Assembly (NCBI GenBank): GCA_018262195.1
Contig: JAGTRS010000002.1
Location: 1-64,000 of the forward strand
Origin: Pseudomonadota bacterium
GTDB lineage: Bacteria > Pseudomonadota > Gammaproteobacteria > Burkholderiales > Rhodocyclaceae
Reading direction: 5' to 3'
Length of the DNA stretch: 64,000 nucleotides
Every line of letters begins with the position of its first letter. Position 1 is the first letter of the stretch. Position numbers and translations under genes: made by a program. This document shows positions 19,373-28,485 of this stretch, in pieces. Below the pieces are notes generated by a model. That model made no database searches, was not told where the DNA came from, and was given only the letters and a program-made list of their open reading frames with translations.

Positions 19373-20668
19373 TTAGAGCAACTTCAGTTTCTTGGCGGCT
19401 TCGCGCAGTTCGCCGCGGAAATTCGGGTGGGCGATGCCGATCAGGGCTTCGGTCCGCTGTTTCGCCGTCTTGCCGCGCAACTGTGCGACTCCGAACTCGG
19501 TCACCACGTAGTTGATGTCGTTCTTGCTGGTCGACACGTGGGTACCGGCCGACAGGGTCGGAACAATACGGGAAATGGTGTCGTCCTTGGCCGTCGAGGG
19601 GAGCACGATGAAGGCCTTGCCTCCGTTTGAACGGTTCGCTGCCCGCACGAAATCGGATTGGCCACCAGTGCCGGAATAAGGAATCGAGCCAAGGCTTTCC
19701 GAACCGCACTGGCCGAGGAAGTCGATCTGCATCGTTGCGTTGATGGCGTGCAGGTTGTCGTTCTGGCCGGCCAGATACGGATCGTTGGTGAAATCGACCG
19801 GATGCATTTCAAGCGCCGGGTTGCGGTGCATGAACTGGTAGAGTTTCTTCGAGCCGAGCGCGAAGGTCGCCAGCATCTTGCCCGGGTGGTAATTCTTCTT
19901 GCGGTTGGTCACCACACCAGCCTCGACCAGCGACATGATGCCATCGCCGACCATTTCGGTATGAATGCCGAGGTCGCGCTTGTCGGTCAGTTGCATGACC
20001 ACCGCGTCGGGAATGCCGCCGTAGCCGATCTGCAGCGTGGCACCATCCGGAATCATGTCGGCAACGTACTTGCCGATGGCTTCCTGGACCGGACCGATCT
20101 TGGGCAGACCGACCTCAAGGATGGGCTCATCGCTCTCGCACAGTGCGGCAACCTGCGAAATATGGATGTGGCAATCGCCGTTGGCGAACGGCACGTTCGG
20201 ATTGACTTCCAGCACCACGACGCGGGCCCGGCGGATCGCAGCCATCGTATAGTCGGCTGCCAACGCCAGCGAGAAGAAGCCATGCTCGTCCATCGGCGAA
20301 GCCATGCTGAACACGACATCAGCCGGCATCAGACCGCGATTGATCAGTTGGGGCATTTCGGAGAAATAGGCCGGAATAAAATCGACCCAGCCATCCTTGC
20401 CCCCCTGACGGGTGGCACCACTGTAGAAGTAAGCGGTGTGGCGGACGTTTTCAACGGTTTCCGGATCCAGATAGCCGTATTTGCGCACGGCAAGGATTTG
20501 GCAAACCTGAACATCGCGAAAATCGCGACGTGCTTCAGACAAGGCCGTCAGCAGGCTCGGTGGTTCGCCGACTGCCGTCGGAACAACAATGGTATCCCCG
20601 TTTTTGACGACACGAATGGCATCGGCAGCAGACATGCGTTTTTGTTGGTAGAGGGCCTGAACGGACAT
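19373..20668 (-). CDS. Acetyl-CoA hydrolase/transferase family CoA-transferase
   Basis: 431 residues, class I CoA-transferase of the 4-hydroxybutyrate/acetate type (two-domain). The catalytic glutamate is Glu238 in GIHTEMVGDG, and the CoA-binding region GYGGIPDAV lies just before it. It swaps CoA between acetate, propionate, butyrate, 4-hydroxybutyrate or succinate; the substrate is not resolved. An AGGAGATAGTGC ribosome-binding region precedes the ATG. Likely cytoplasmic, involved in fermentative or PHA-related acid/CoA balance. Confidence 0.88.
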   Translation of the reverse strand: MSVQALYQQKRMSAADAIRVVKNGDTIVVPTAVGEPPSLLTALSEARRDFRDVQVCQILAVRKYGYLDPETVENVRHTAYFYSGATRQGGKDGWVDFIPAYFSEMPQLINRGLMPADVVFSMASPMDEHGFFSLALAADYTMAAIRRARVVVLEVNPNVPFANGDCHIHISQVAALCESDEPILEVGLPKIGPVQEAIGKYVADMIPDGATLQIGYGGIPDAVVMQLTDKRDLGIHTEMVGDGIMSLVEAGVVTNRKKNYHPGKMLATFALGSKKLYQFMHRNPALEMHPVDFTNDPYLAGQNDNLHAINATMQIDFLGQCGSESLGSIPYSGTGGQSDFVRAANRSNGGKAFIVLPSTAKDDTISRIVPTLSAGTHVSTSKNDINYVVTEFGVAQLRGKTAKQRTEALIGIAHPNFRGELREAAKKLKLL

Positions 20669-20766
20669 GCACTATCTCCTGAAATTAATAATTACAAAGC
20701 GTCAATCGTCGCATGGCGGTCAGACCAATAAGCTGACCGAGATCAAAACACCATGCTTATTGCATC

Positions 20767-20793
20767 GCAGCAATCAAACCTTGCGATTGCTGC
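20767..20793 (-). other. Stem-loop across the rlmL stop codon
   Basis: GCAGCAATC (20767-20775) pairs perfectly with GATTGCTGC (20785-20793) around a 9-nt loop, and the rlmL stop lies in the stem. No T-tract follows, so it is not a standard terminator. It may stabilise the mRNA end or simply be chance. Confidence 0.4.
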
Positions 20794-21916
20794 CTGCCAC
20801 CATACGGATTTCGAACAATCTGCACTCCAGCGGACCGTTGAACAGCGGAGTCTTGCGACTGGGCCGCAGGCCAACCAGCTTGGGCAAACGCATGTCAGCG
20901 GTGAAGAAGAAACAGTTCCAGCCGGCCCAGTGGCGCTTCAGTGCCGTGCCTAGTTGCGGGTAAAGGGCTGCCAGCTCGTCCTGCTCACCGATGCGCTCGC
21001 CGTAGGGAGGATTGGTTACCAGAATGCCATGGTCGGTCAGCGGCTGCGTTTCCAGCATATCGCTGTTGTCGACCATCACCGCCGCACCGAAACCGGCTTC
21101 CTGCAGATTGCGCCGGGAGGCTCGGACAGCCTTGTCGTCATTGTCGTAACCGCGAATATCCATCGGCTCAACCGGTTTGACGCGCGCCTCGGCGGCAGCC
21201 CGGATGTTCGCCCAGTTCGTCGCCTCGAAACTCTTCAGCAACTCGAACGCAAAGCCACGATCCAGCCCCGGCGCCCGATCGAGCGCCATCTGCACCGCTT
21301 CAAGCAGGAAGGTGCCGCTGCCGCACATCGGATCAATCAACGGCGTGCCGGGCTGCCAGCCGGTCATTTTCAGGATGCCGGCCGCCAGGTTTTCCTTCAG
21401 CGGCGCATCGACGCTGGCCTTGCGGAAACCACGCTGCCACAGCGGCTGACCGGAGGTATCAAGATACAACGTGCATTCGTTTTCGCTGAGGAAAACATGG
21501 ACGCTGACATCCGGGTGGCGCGTTTCGATATTTGGCCGCTCGCCAAGATCCTCGCGAAAACGATCGCAGATCGCATCCTTGACGCGCAGCGTGACGAAAT
21601 CGAGCGATTTCAGCGGGCACTTGATCGCCGTGGTCACCACACGCATGGTGCGGCTGACCGAGAAATGGTTAGGCCACAGCTGGCGGACGGCCAGGCGGTA
21701 GATATCTTCTTCCTTGGCGTACGGTCCCTTGACGATGTGCCACAGAATGCGGGTCGCCAGCCGGGATTCCAGGTTGGCGCGGTAACAGACCGACCAGTCA
21801 CCAGAGAAAAAGACACCTCCGTGGGTCGCCCGCAGCTCTTCCCCGCCGACAGCCCGCAGCTCTTCGACGAGCAGTTCTTCCAGCCCGCGCGGGCAAATTG
21901 CGAAATATTTGTTCAT
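20774..21916 (-). CDS. rlmL: 23S rRNA m2G2445 methyltransferase (RlmL domain)
   Basis: 380 residues. N-terminal THUMP-type region (about 1-155) then a Rossmann methyltransferase with SAM motif DPMCGSGTF at 195-203 and the catalytic NPPY at 302-305, typical of N2-guanine methylation. E. coli RlmKL is about 700 residues because RlmK is fused behind it; here only the RlmL half is present, common in beta-proteobacteria. It starts one nt after the hemJ stop. Confidence 0.92.
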   Translation of the reverse strand: MNKYFAICPRGLEELLVEELRAVGGEELRATHGGVFFSGDWSVCYRANLESRLATRILWHIVKGPYAKEEDIYRLAVRQLWPNHFSVSRTMRVVTTAIKCPLKSLDFVTLRVKDAICDRFREDLGERPNIETRHPDVSVHVFLSENECTLYLDTSGQPLWQRGFRKASVDAPLKENLAAGILKMTGWQPGTPLIDPMCGSGTFLLEAVQMALDRAPGLDRGFAFELLKSFEATNWANIRAAAEARVKPVEPMDIRGYDNDDKAVRASRRNLQEAGFGAAVMVDNSDMLETQPLTDHGILVTNPPYGERIGEQDELAALYPQLGTALKRHWAGWNCFFFTADMRLPKLVGLRPSRKTPLFNGPLECRLFEIRMVAGSNRKV

Positions 21917-21917
21917 G

Positions 21918-22334
21918 TCAGAAAGGCTTTAGGACGACAAGGAAAAGGACAACCAGCAGGATGATGACCGGCAGTTCGTTATAGAAACGGAACCAGACAT
22001 GCGACTTGGCATTGCCACCTGACTGGAATTGTTTGAGTACCCGGCCACAATGCCAGTGATAGCCAGCCAGCACGGCCACCAGCGTCGTCTTGGCGTGTAG
22101 CCAGCCACCGGAAAAACCATAGCCAAACCATAGCCAGAAACCGAGCACGATGGCCAGCACGCCAAGCGGTGTCATGAACTTGTAGAGCTTGCCAGCCATC
22201 AGCAGCAGGCGGTCACGCTCGGCGTGACTATCGGCCGGCACCATGGCCAGATTGACGAAAATGCGCGGCAGGTAGAACAGGCCGGCGAACCACGAAATGA
22301 CCATCCAGATATGCAATGTCTTCACGACGAGCAT
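21918..22334 (-). CDS. hemJ: HemJ-type protoporphyrinogen IX oxidase
   Basis: 138 residues, four membrane helices. The diagnostic N-terminus KTLHIWMVISWFAGLFYLPR carries His8, and WLHAKTTLV carries His80 and Lys82; these residues are conserved in HemJ and some bind haem b. It oxidises protoporphyrinogen IX to protoporphyrin IX in the membrane. It overlaps the upstream SDR gene by 13 nt and sits in an SDR - hemJ - rlmL operon. Confidence 0.92.
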   Translation of the reverse strand: MLVVKTLHIWMVISWFAGLFYLPRIFVNLAMVPADSHAERDRLLLMAGKLYKFMTPLGVLAIVLGFWLWFGYGFSGGWLHAKTTLVAVLAGYHWHCGRVLKQFQSGGNAKSHVWFRFYNELPVIILLVVLFLVVLKPF

Positions 22335-23212
22335 GCGTTTCTCCTTGCAAGCGCCTCGGCTATCCCGGCGTCTACCGTCGGGTATGCGAGACGTAGTTTT
22401 AATTCGTTTTTCAGTCGCCGATTACCGATCCGCCGCGATTCACGCATGAAAGACATCTGCATCGGCGACAGCTTTCGCTCTGCGTCCTGCCGTGAAATAC
22501 GCGGCGGACGGGACAATGCGAAAGCATCGGCCACCTGATCGAAATACTCGGCCATCTTCAGGTCGGAATCATCGACGACATTGTAGACGCGGTTGGCACC
22601 ACCGTGGCGCAGCGCGGCGATGCAAGCGGCGGCCAGATCATCGGCATGAATATGATTGGTAAATACATCGTCGCTATCGACCAAGGCCGGCAAGCCTTTA
22701 TGCAGGCGCTCGACGGGCAAGCGGTCAGCGGCATAAATGCCCGGGGCGCGCAGGATGGAAACGGCCACGCCGTTTCTCGCCCCCCATGCCCGCAAGCAGC
22801 GCTCGGCATCAACCCGCCTGGCGGCGCGGGCACTTTCCGGATTCAGACAGCGCGTTTCATCAATCTGTGCCCCGCCGCAGTCACCGTAAACCCCTGTCGT
22901 GCTTACGTAAATGAGTCGCCGTGGTAGACTTTTGGACTTGCCAAGTGCGGCCAGCAGGTTGCGGGTACGCGTGTCTTGACTGCCCTCGCCGGGCGGTGGC
23001 GCCAGATGCAGCACAATGTCGGCCAACCCGGCAATGCGCAGCAGGCTGCCCCGGTCATCGAGATCGGCCAACAGCGGTATCACACCGGCGGCACGCCACT
23101 CGGCAGCCCGGGCAGCATCGCGCAGCAGTGCATAGACGCGGGCGCAATGGGCAAGGCGGGAGAGGATGCGGCGGGCAACGTCCCCGCTGCCGACAATCAG
23201 GATTTTTTGCAC
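22322..23212 (-). CDS. NAD(P)-dependent SDR/epimerase-like protein (YeeZ type)
   Basis: 296 residues from a GTG at 23212. A Rossmann nucleotide-binding N-terminus (ILIVGSGDVARRILSRL) and an extended-SDR core (YVSTTGVYGDCGG, ILRAPGIYA, NHIHADDLAAACIAAL) are present. Family members act on nucleotide sugars or small carbonyls; no substrate can be named. The open frame extends upstream over the start of the divergent reductase gene, but the dinucleotide fold begins at the GTG. No clear ribosome-binding site. It heads the operon with hemJ. Confidence 0.8.
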   Translation of the reverse strand: MQKILIVGSGDVARRILSRLAHCARVYALLRDAARAAEWRAAGVIPLLADLDDRGSLLRIAGLADIVLHLAPPPGEGSQDTRTRNLLAALGKSKSLPRRLIYVSTTGVYGDCGGAQIDETRCLNPESARAARRVDAERCLRAWGARNGVAVSILRAPGIYAADRLPVERLHKGLPALVDSDDVFTNHIHADDLAAACIAALRHGGANRVYNVVDDSDLKMAEYFDQVADAFALSRPPRISRQDAERKLSPMQMSFMRESRRIGNRRLKNELKLRLAYPTVDAGIAEALARRNACSS

Positions 23213-23245
23213 GGCTGCATTGTAGCCGACCAGTAAGGGGAACCG

Positions 23246-24259
23246 ATGAGCTACCAAGTCACAGTCCAGCCAAGCGGCAAGCAATTCGCTGCCGAAGCCG
23301 ATGAAACCCTGCTCGACGCCGCATTGCGTCAAGGCCTGACCCTGCCTTATGGCTGCAAGGACGGTGCCTGTGGGGCCTGCAAAGGCAAGGTCGTCAGTGG
23401 CACCGTCGATCACGGCAAGTCCCAGCCGCATGCCTTGAAGGACGATGAAAAAGCTACCGGCCTGACCCTTTACTGCTGCGCCAAGGCAGAATCCGATCTG
23501 GTCATCGAATGCAAGCAGCTGAGTTCGGCGAGCGACATTCCGGTCAAGACCCTGCCTTCACGCATCGAAAAGCTGGAGAAACTGGCACCCGACGTCATCG
23601 AACTTCACCTGCGCCTGCCAGCCAGCGAGCGCCTGCAGTTCTGGGCCGGCCAGTACATTGACATCCTGCTCAAGGACGGCAAGAAGCGCAGCTACTCGCT
23701 GGCCAATGCACCGCACGACGACGCACTGCTGCAACTCCATATCCGTCATGTGCCGGGAGGCCTGTTCACCGATCAGGTCTTTTCCACCATGAAAGTCCGC
23801 GACATCCTGCGTTTCAACGGTCCGCACGGCACTTTCTACCTGCGCGAAGATTCGAAGAAGCCGATGATCCTGCTGGCCGGCGGGACCGGCTTCGCACCGA
23901 TCAAAGCCATCGTCGAACACGCCATCGCGGAAAAATGCGAGCGGCCAATGTTCATCTACTGGGGCGCCAAGGCGCGCGTCGATCTTTACCAGAACGCCCT
24001 GCCGGAACAGTGGGCGGCAGAACACGCCAACATCAAGTACATCCCGGTATTGTCCGAGCCGGCAGCCGACGATGACTGGACGGGGCGTACCGGCTTCGTG
24101 CATCAGGCGGTGCTGGCTGACTTCCCCGACCTCTCCGGCTATCAGGCCTACGCCTGCGGCGCGCCCGTAATGATCGATGCTGCCAAGCGCGATTTCATGG
24201 CGAAAGGCCTGCCGGAAGAAGAGTTCTTCGCCGACGCCTTCACCTTCTCCACAAACTGA
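23246..24259 (+). CDS. Ferredoxin-FAD-NAD(P) reductase (CDP-6-deoxyglucoseen reductase-like)
   Basis: 337 residues. N-terminal plant-type [2Fe-2S] ferredoxin with C37, C42, C45 and C77 (PYGCKDGACGACKGK). Then an FAD-binding barrel with RSYSLANAP at about 148 and a NAD(P) domain (ILLAGGTGFAPIKAIVEHA). It passes electrons from NAD(P)H to a partner oxygenase or dehydratase. AscD/RfbI is the annotation usual for this type, but no deoxysugar genes are nearby, so the name may mislead. AGGGG precedes the start. Confidence 0.88.
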   Translation: MSYQVTVQPSGKQFAAEADETLLDAALRQGLTLPYGCKDGACGACKGKVVSGTVDHGKSQPHALKDDEKATGLTLYCCAKAESDLVIECKQLSSASDIPVKTLPSRIEKLEKLAPDVIELHLRLPASERLQFWAGQYIDILLKDGKKRSYSLANAPHDDALLQLHIRHVPGGLFTDQVFSTMKVRDILRFNGPHGTFYLREDSKKPMILLAGGTGFAPIKAIVEHAIAEKCERPMFIYWGAKARVDLYQNALPEQWAAEHANIKYIPVLSEPAADDDWTGRTGFVHQAVLADFPDLSGYQAYACGAPVMIDAAKRDFMAKGLPEEEFFADAFTFSTN

Positions 24260-24268
24260 TATTCGGAC

Positions 24269-24292
24269 GCGCCAGCCAGACCTGACTGGCGC
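24269..24292 (+). terminator. Possible bidirectional terminator between convergent genes
   Basis: GCGCCAG pairs with CTGGCGC around a 10-nt loop and is followed by a short CTTTCC. It lies in the 47-nt gap between the reductase stop and the opposing gene at 24307. The T-tract is weak. Confidence 0.4.
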
Positions 24293-24306
24293 TTTCCAGC
24301 CGAGCT

Positions 24307-24939
24307 TCAACGCGCCCAGGCGCAGCCCTTGATCACCTGACCGTTCAGGTCGAGCGTTGCTGTCCAGGCGAAAACGCCATTCGCTGCAGTGTCACGACAA
24401 AGCGTCTTTTCGAAGCGGACAGACAGCTTGTTGATATCCTTGGCGCCGTCGTAGCGAGTCAGGTTCCCTTCGGTGCGGAACTCCGTGTAGGGCAGAACAA
24501 CTTCCGCCTTGCCATAGCGTTGCAACTGGACATGCTCGCCACCGGCGACCATCGCCCAAGCCGGGTCATTGCCGGCCGCCCGCCACGACTCTTCCTTGCC
24601 GCCCGGCATCTGGCAGCGCCCTTCGACACGCGCCATGTTGACTGCCGAAGCCCTCAACTGGGCGCCCTCCAGCACACCAAGCAATTCGACGTACAGGCGC
24701 TTGCCGGCATCCAGACCCACACTGTTCAGCACCTTGGTTACCCCGCCGTCGGCCGAAACATCCTCGACATAGGCGTAGCTGCGATCGCGGCAAGGCGAGA
24801 AAATCAGCTTGTCACCCTGTTTCAGCATCAGGCCGTAGGCCATTTTGGGCGTCGCATCAAGCGGCTTGGCTTCTTCGGCATGGAGTGCAGTTGCCAGCAA
24901 GAGGGCAGCCAGAGCAGAGAAGGAATAGCGAAAGTTCAT
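24307..24939 (-). CDS. Exported hypothetical protein with four cysteines
   Basis: 210 residues. Signal peptide about 1-21 (LLATALHAEE). The mature protein has four cysteines (SPCRDRSY, GRCQMPGG, KTLCRDTA, IKGCAW), suited to two disulfides in the periplasm. No family recognised. The open frame extends upstream to 25008, but the signal peptide fixes the start at 24939. Confidence 0.7.
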   Translation of the reverse strand: MNFRYSFSALAALLLATALHAEEAKPLDATPKMAYGLMLKQGDKLIFSPCRDRSYAYVEDVSADGGVTKVLNSVGLDAGKRLYVELLGVLEGAQLRASAVNMARVEGRCQMPGGKEESWRAAGNDPAWAMVAGGEHVQLQRYGKAEVVLPYTEFRTEGNLTRYDGAKDINKLSVRFEKTLCRDTAANGVFAWTATLDLNGQVIKGCAWAR

Positions 24940-25063
24940 GGCAGCGGAATCCTGAAAAAGACAATGCCGGCATTGTGACCTGCCGGCATGGCAAAACGTT
25001 TGATTCATCTTAGCAAACGAAGCCCGGGCTGACCTGCTCCCGGAGTCCGTTCGTCGGGATTCA

Positions 25064-25321
25064 TCAGCCCTTCTCAGGCAGGACGATATTGACTTCGAGT
25101 ACCTCGTAGTTGCCCTGCTTTTCCAGGGAAACGCGGATGTCCTCGGTATTCACCTTGACGTACTTCGAGATCACGGCGATCAGTTCGCGCTGCAGGTCGG
25201 GCAGGAAGTTGGCGCTGCTGCCGCCGCCATCGCGTTCGTGGGCGATGATCAGCTGCAGGCGCTCCTTGGCCAGATGGGCGGTTTTCGGCTTGTTGCCGAA
25301 GAGCATCGAAAGCAGCGACAT
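25064..25321 (-). CDS. minE: Cell division topological specificity factor MinE
   Basis: 85 residues. The N-terminal membrane-targeting segment SLLSMLFG and the anti-MinCD helix ([15 protein letters not shown]) precede a C-terminal dimer domain ([25 protein letters not shown]). MinE drives MinD off the membrane and sets the pole-to-pole oscillation that places the division site. It starts one nt after the minD stop. Confidence 0.97.
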   Translation of the reverse strand: MSLLSMLFGNKPKTAHLAKERLQLIIAHERDGGGSSANFLPDLQRELIAVISKYVKVNTEDIRVSLEKQGNYEVLEVNIVLPEKG

Positions 25322-25322
25322 C

Positions 25323-26138
25323 TCACTTGCCTCCGAACAGGCGCTTCAGCAGGCCCGGCTTGACGTAATCGACGAAGCGCAGCGGCTTGTCTTCACCCAG
25401 GAAGCGGGCGATCACGTCGTGGTAGGCCTCGGCGGCGTCGGTGGCTTTCTGGTGAATGACCGGCGAGCCCTGGTTGGAAGCCTGCAGCACCTCTTCGGAT
25501 TCCGGAATGACGCCGATGATCGGCACCCGCAGGATTTCCTGAATGTCCTTGTACGACAGCATTTCGCCGGCTTCGACGCGAGTCGGGTTGTAGCGGGTGA
25601 TCAACAGGTGTTCCTTGACAGGCTCGCGACCTTCGATGGCGCGACGGGACTTGGCCTGCAGAATGCCGAGAATGCGGTCCGAGTCGCGCACGGAAGAGAC
25701 TTCCGGATTGGTCACAACCAGCGCCTCGTCGGCGAAGGTCAGCGCCATCACGGCACCGGACTCGATACCGGCCGGCGAGTCGCAGACGATGTAGTCGAAG
25801 CCCTGGTGTTCCAGTTCCTTGATCACCTTCTCGACACCTTCTTCAGACAGCGCATCCTTGTCGCGCGTCTGCGAGGCGGGCAGCACGTAGAGATTGTCGG
25901 TGTGCTTGTCCTTGATCAGTGCCTGGGTCAGCGTCGCTTCGCCATTGATGACGTTGATCAGGTCATAGACGACGCGGCGTTCGCAGCCCATGATCAGGTC
26001 GAGATTGCGCAGGCCGACGTCGAAATCGATGACGGCGGTCTTGAAGCCGCGCATGGCGAGGCCGGAGGAGAAGCTGGCGCTGGTGGTGGTCTTGCCGACC
26101 CCGCCTTTGCCGGAAGTTACGACGACGATTCTGGTCAC
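25323..26138 (-). CDS. minD: Septum site-determining ATPase MinD
   Basis: 271 residues. Deviant Walker A (GKGGVGKTT, 10-18), switch-type DSPAG, and a C-terminal amphipathic membrane helix ending LLKRLFGGK. It recruits MinC to the membrane and is stimulated by MinE. Second gene of minCDE, 41 nt after minC. Confidence 0.98.
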   Translation of the reverse strand: MTRIVVVTSGKGGVGKTTTSASFSSGLAMRGFKTAVIDFDVGLRNLDLIMGCERRVVYDLINVINGEATLTQALIKDKHTDNLYVLPASQTRDKDALSEEGVEKVIKELEHQGFDYIVCDSPAGIESGAVMALTFADEALVVTNPEVSSVRDSDRILGILQAKSRRAIEGREPVKEHLLITRYNPTRVEAGEMLSYKDIQEILRVPIIGVIPESEEVLQASNQGSPVIHQKATDAAEAYHDVIARFLGEDKPLRFVDYVKPGLLKRLFGGK

Positions 26139-26179
26139 AGTGTTCTCTCGTTGGGTAGGTTGTGGTTTATAGGAATTGG

Positions 26180-26941
26180 TTAACGCAGTGCCAGCGGCAT
26201 GATGCTCAGGCCGTCATCAATCAGGCTGACGGTGGCGGGCTGGCGCAGCAGTTCAGCCGGTACGCCGGCTTCAAAAGTACGGTACAGACCAGCGATGGAA
26301 AGCAGCTCGGCCTCCAGGCTGGTGGTGAAAATCCTGGCTGCCTTGTCACCGCTGGCACCGGCCAGCGCGCGGCCACGCAGCGGGGCATAGACATGGATAT
26401 TGCCGTCAGCAATCACTTCGGCACCGGCACTGACCATGGCCGTGACGATCAGGTCGCAGCCCTTGGCGTAGAAGCGCTGGCCGGAACGCAGGGGCTTGTC
26501 GAGGATGATGGTACGCGGCGCCGGCTCTGGCGTTGACGCGACCATAGGCTCCGGCCGAGGCGGTTCAGGCGCAACAACCGGTGGCGCTTTGGGTGCTTCC
26601 TCGATTTTGGCGCGCTGGCGGCCAATGGCATCGACACCGACAATCGGTAAGCCAGCCGCTACTGCCGAAGTCGCCAGTTCATCTGGCAGCCCACAAGTCG
26701 CTACTGCATTCAGGCCTGACTGGCCGAGCAAGTCCACAAGACCACCCCAGTCAACGGACTCTGGCATTGCTTTGGCATGACTGAAATCGAGGACAGCCAG
26801 CTCGTTCTCGAAAAAATCCGGGCTGTTGCCGGTCAATTCGGTGAGGGCTTGATGCAGCGTGGCGTGGTCGGTGGTACGGAGTTGCGTCTGGATGATCTTG
26901 AGCGTGGTGCCCTTGAACTGAATCGGTGAATCTTTTGCCAT
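26180..26941 (-). CDS. minC: Septum site-determining inhibitor MinC
   Basis: 253 residues. N-terminal FtsZ-inhibiting domain (about 1-105), a long Pro/Ala/Glu-rich linker (about 113-142, [17 protein letters not shown]), and the C-terminal beta-helix that binds MinD ([15 protein letters not shown] to [22 protein letters not shown] segment). It blocks Z-ring assembly near the poles. First gene of minCDE. Confidence 0.95.
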   Translation of the reverse strand: MAKDSPIQFKGTTLKIIQTQLRTTDHATLHQALTELTGNSPDFFENELAVLDFSHAKAMPESVDWGGLVDLLGQSGLNAVATCGLPDELATSAVAAGLPIVGVDAIGRQRAKIEEAPKAPPVVAPEPPRPEPMVASTPEPAPRTIILDKPLRSGQRFYAKGCDLIVTAMVSAGAEVIADGNIHVYAPLRGRALAGASGDKAARIFTTSLEAELLSIAGLYRTFEAGVPAELLRQPATVSLIDDGLSIMPLALR

Positions 26942-27026
26942 GCCTGCTACAAGTGTTGCGAAAGGGCGCGGATTATCCCACAGGCGCGCCCCGGCAAGAT
27001 GAGCGTTGCATTACACCGCCGGCAAA

Positions 27027-27731
27027 TCACTCGCCAAGGTAGGCGGCGCGCACTTTCGGGTCGTCGAGCAGCATGGCTGATTCACCATTCAGCGTGATTT
27101 CGCCGCTTTCCATGACGTAGCCACGCTGGCTGCACTGCAAAGCCAGCCGGGCGTTCTGCTCAATCAACAGGATGGTCATGCCATTGGCGGCTACCGCGCG
27201 GACCACTTCGAAGATCTTCTGAACCATGATGGGAGCCAGACCCATCGATGGTTCGTCAAGCAAGAGCATTTTCGGCCGACTCATCAAGGCACGGCCGATG
27301 GCCAGCATCTGCTGTTCACCACCGGACAAGGTGCCGCCAAGCTGGCTTTCGCGTTCCCTGAGGCGGGGAAAATACTCAAAGACCATTCGCAGATCTTTTT
27401 CGACGTCGGCAGCGGCATCGCGCACATAGGCACCCATGTGCAGATTTTCCAGCACGGTCAACCGTGGGAAAATGCCACGCCCTTCCGGCACCAGGGCGAT
27501 GCCTTTACGAATGATGTCGTGCGGCGCCAGGCGGGTGATCTCTTCGCCACAGAAATGCACGTCCCCCCCGACGGCATCGAGCACCCGTGAAATGGCTTTC
27601 AGCGTGCTGGTCTTGCCGGCCCCGTTGGCGCCGATCAGGGCGACCGTTTCGCCGGCGTTGACGTGAAAGGTGATGCTGCGCACCGCCTGGATGCCGCCAT
27701 AGGCGACGTGGAGTCCAGTTACTTCAAGCAC
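27027..27731 (-). CDS. livF: Branched-chain amino-acid ABC importer ATPase (first copy)
   Basis: 234 residues. Walker A GANGAGKTS, signature LSGGEQQ, Walker B LLLDEPSMGLAP, with the LivF-type APIMVQKIFEV. GTG start overlapping the livG stop by 8 nt, with GAGG nine nt upstream. One of the two ATPases of the importer encoded at 27.0-32.0 kb. Confidence 0.95.
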   Translation of the reverse strand: MLEVTGLHVAYGGIQAVRSITFHVNAGETVALIGANGAGKTSTLKAISRVLDAVGGDVHFCGEEITRLAPHDIIRKGIALVPEGRGIFPRLTVLENLHMGAYVRDAAADVEKDLRMVFEYFPRLRERESQLGGTLSGGEQQMLAIGRALMSRPKMLLLDEPSMGLAPIMVQKIFEVVRAVAANGMTILLIEQNARLALQCSQRGYVMESGEITLNGESAMLLDDPKVRAAYLGE

Positions 27732-28485
27732 CTAGGTAAGCCTCAATGACGCGTTGATCTTTCTGCACGACGGACGGTACATCCTCGATGACCAGCGCTC
27801 CGTAATCGAGTACTGCTACCCGGTCGCACAGTCCCATGACCAGCTTGACGTCGTGTTCGATGAGCAGGATGGTCGTACCGTCGCGCCGGATGCCTTCGAT
27901 CAGGTCTCGCAATTCGGCGGTTTCCGTGGCATTCATGCCGGCCGCCGGCTCATCCAGGCAGAGCAGCTTGGGTTCCGTCGCCAGCGCCCGGGCAATCTCC
28001 AGCCGGCGCTGGTCACCGTAGGAGAGGTTCTTGGCCAGGTCGTCGGCTCTATCCTCAATCCGCACGTAATGCAGCAGATCGATGGCCTTCTGGCGGATCT
28101 GCGCCTCTTCGGCCTTGGTCGCAGCATTCTGGAACATCGCGCCAAGCACGCCGGCCCTGGTTCGCACGTGACGGCCAACCATGACGTTTTCCAGCGCGGT
28201 CATGTTGCCGAACAGCCGGATGTTCTGGAAGGTGCGGGCGATACCGCGCTCGGCGGCCTGATGCGGCGCATCGGCGATCAGCGGCGCACCGTCGAAGACG
28301 AAACCACCGCCATCCGGCACGTACAGCCCGGTCATGCAGTTGAAAAAAGTGGTCTTGCCCGCCCCATTCGGGCCGATCAAACCGTATATTTCACCGCGCC
28401 GGATGCTCAGCGAGACCTCCTGCAGCGCCTTGACGCCGCCAAAGTGCTTGGCAACCGCTTTCGCTTCGAGCAGGACGGTACTCAT
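27724..28485 (-). CDS. livG: Branched-chain amino-acid ABC importer ATPase (first copy)
   Basis: 253 residues. Walker A GPNGAGKTTFFNC, LivG-type insertion (RTFQNIRLFGNMTALENVMVG), signature LSYGDQRRLEIARAL, Walker B LLCLDEPAAGMN. It starts at 28485, in an ATGA overlap with the livM stop and behind AGGAGATCGGGAA. The longer open frame upstream lies inside livM and is not needed. Confidence 0.95.
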   Translation of the reverse strand: MSTVLLEAKAVAKHFGGVKALQEVSLSIRRGEIYGLIGPNGAGKTTFFNCMTGLYVPDGGGFVFDGAPLIADAPHQAAERGIARTFQNIRLFGNMTALENVMVGRHVRTRAGVLGAMFQNAATKAEEAQIRQKAIDLLHYVRIEDRADDLAKNLSYGDQRRLEIARALATEPKLLCLDEPAAGMNATETAELRDLIEGIRRDGTTILLIEHDVKLVMGLCDRVAVLDYGALVIEDVPSVVQKDQRVIEAYLGA

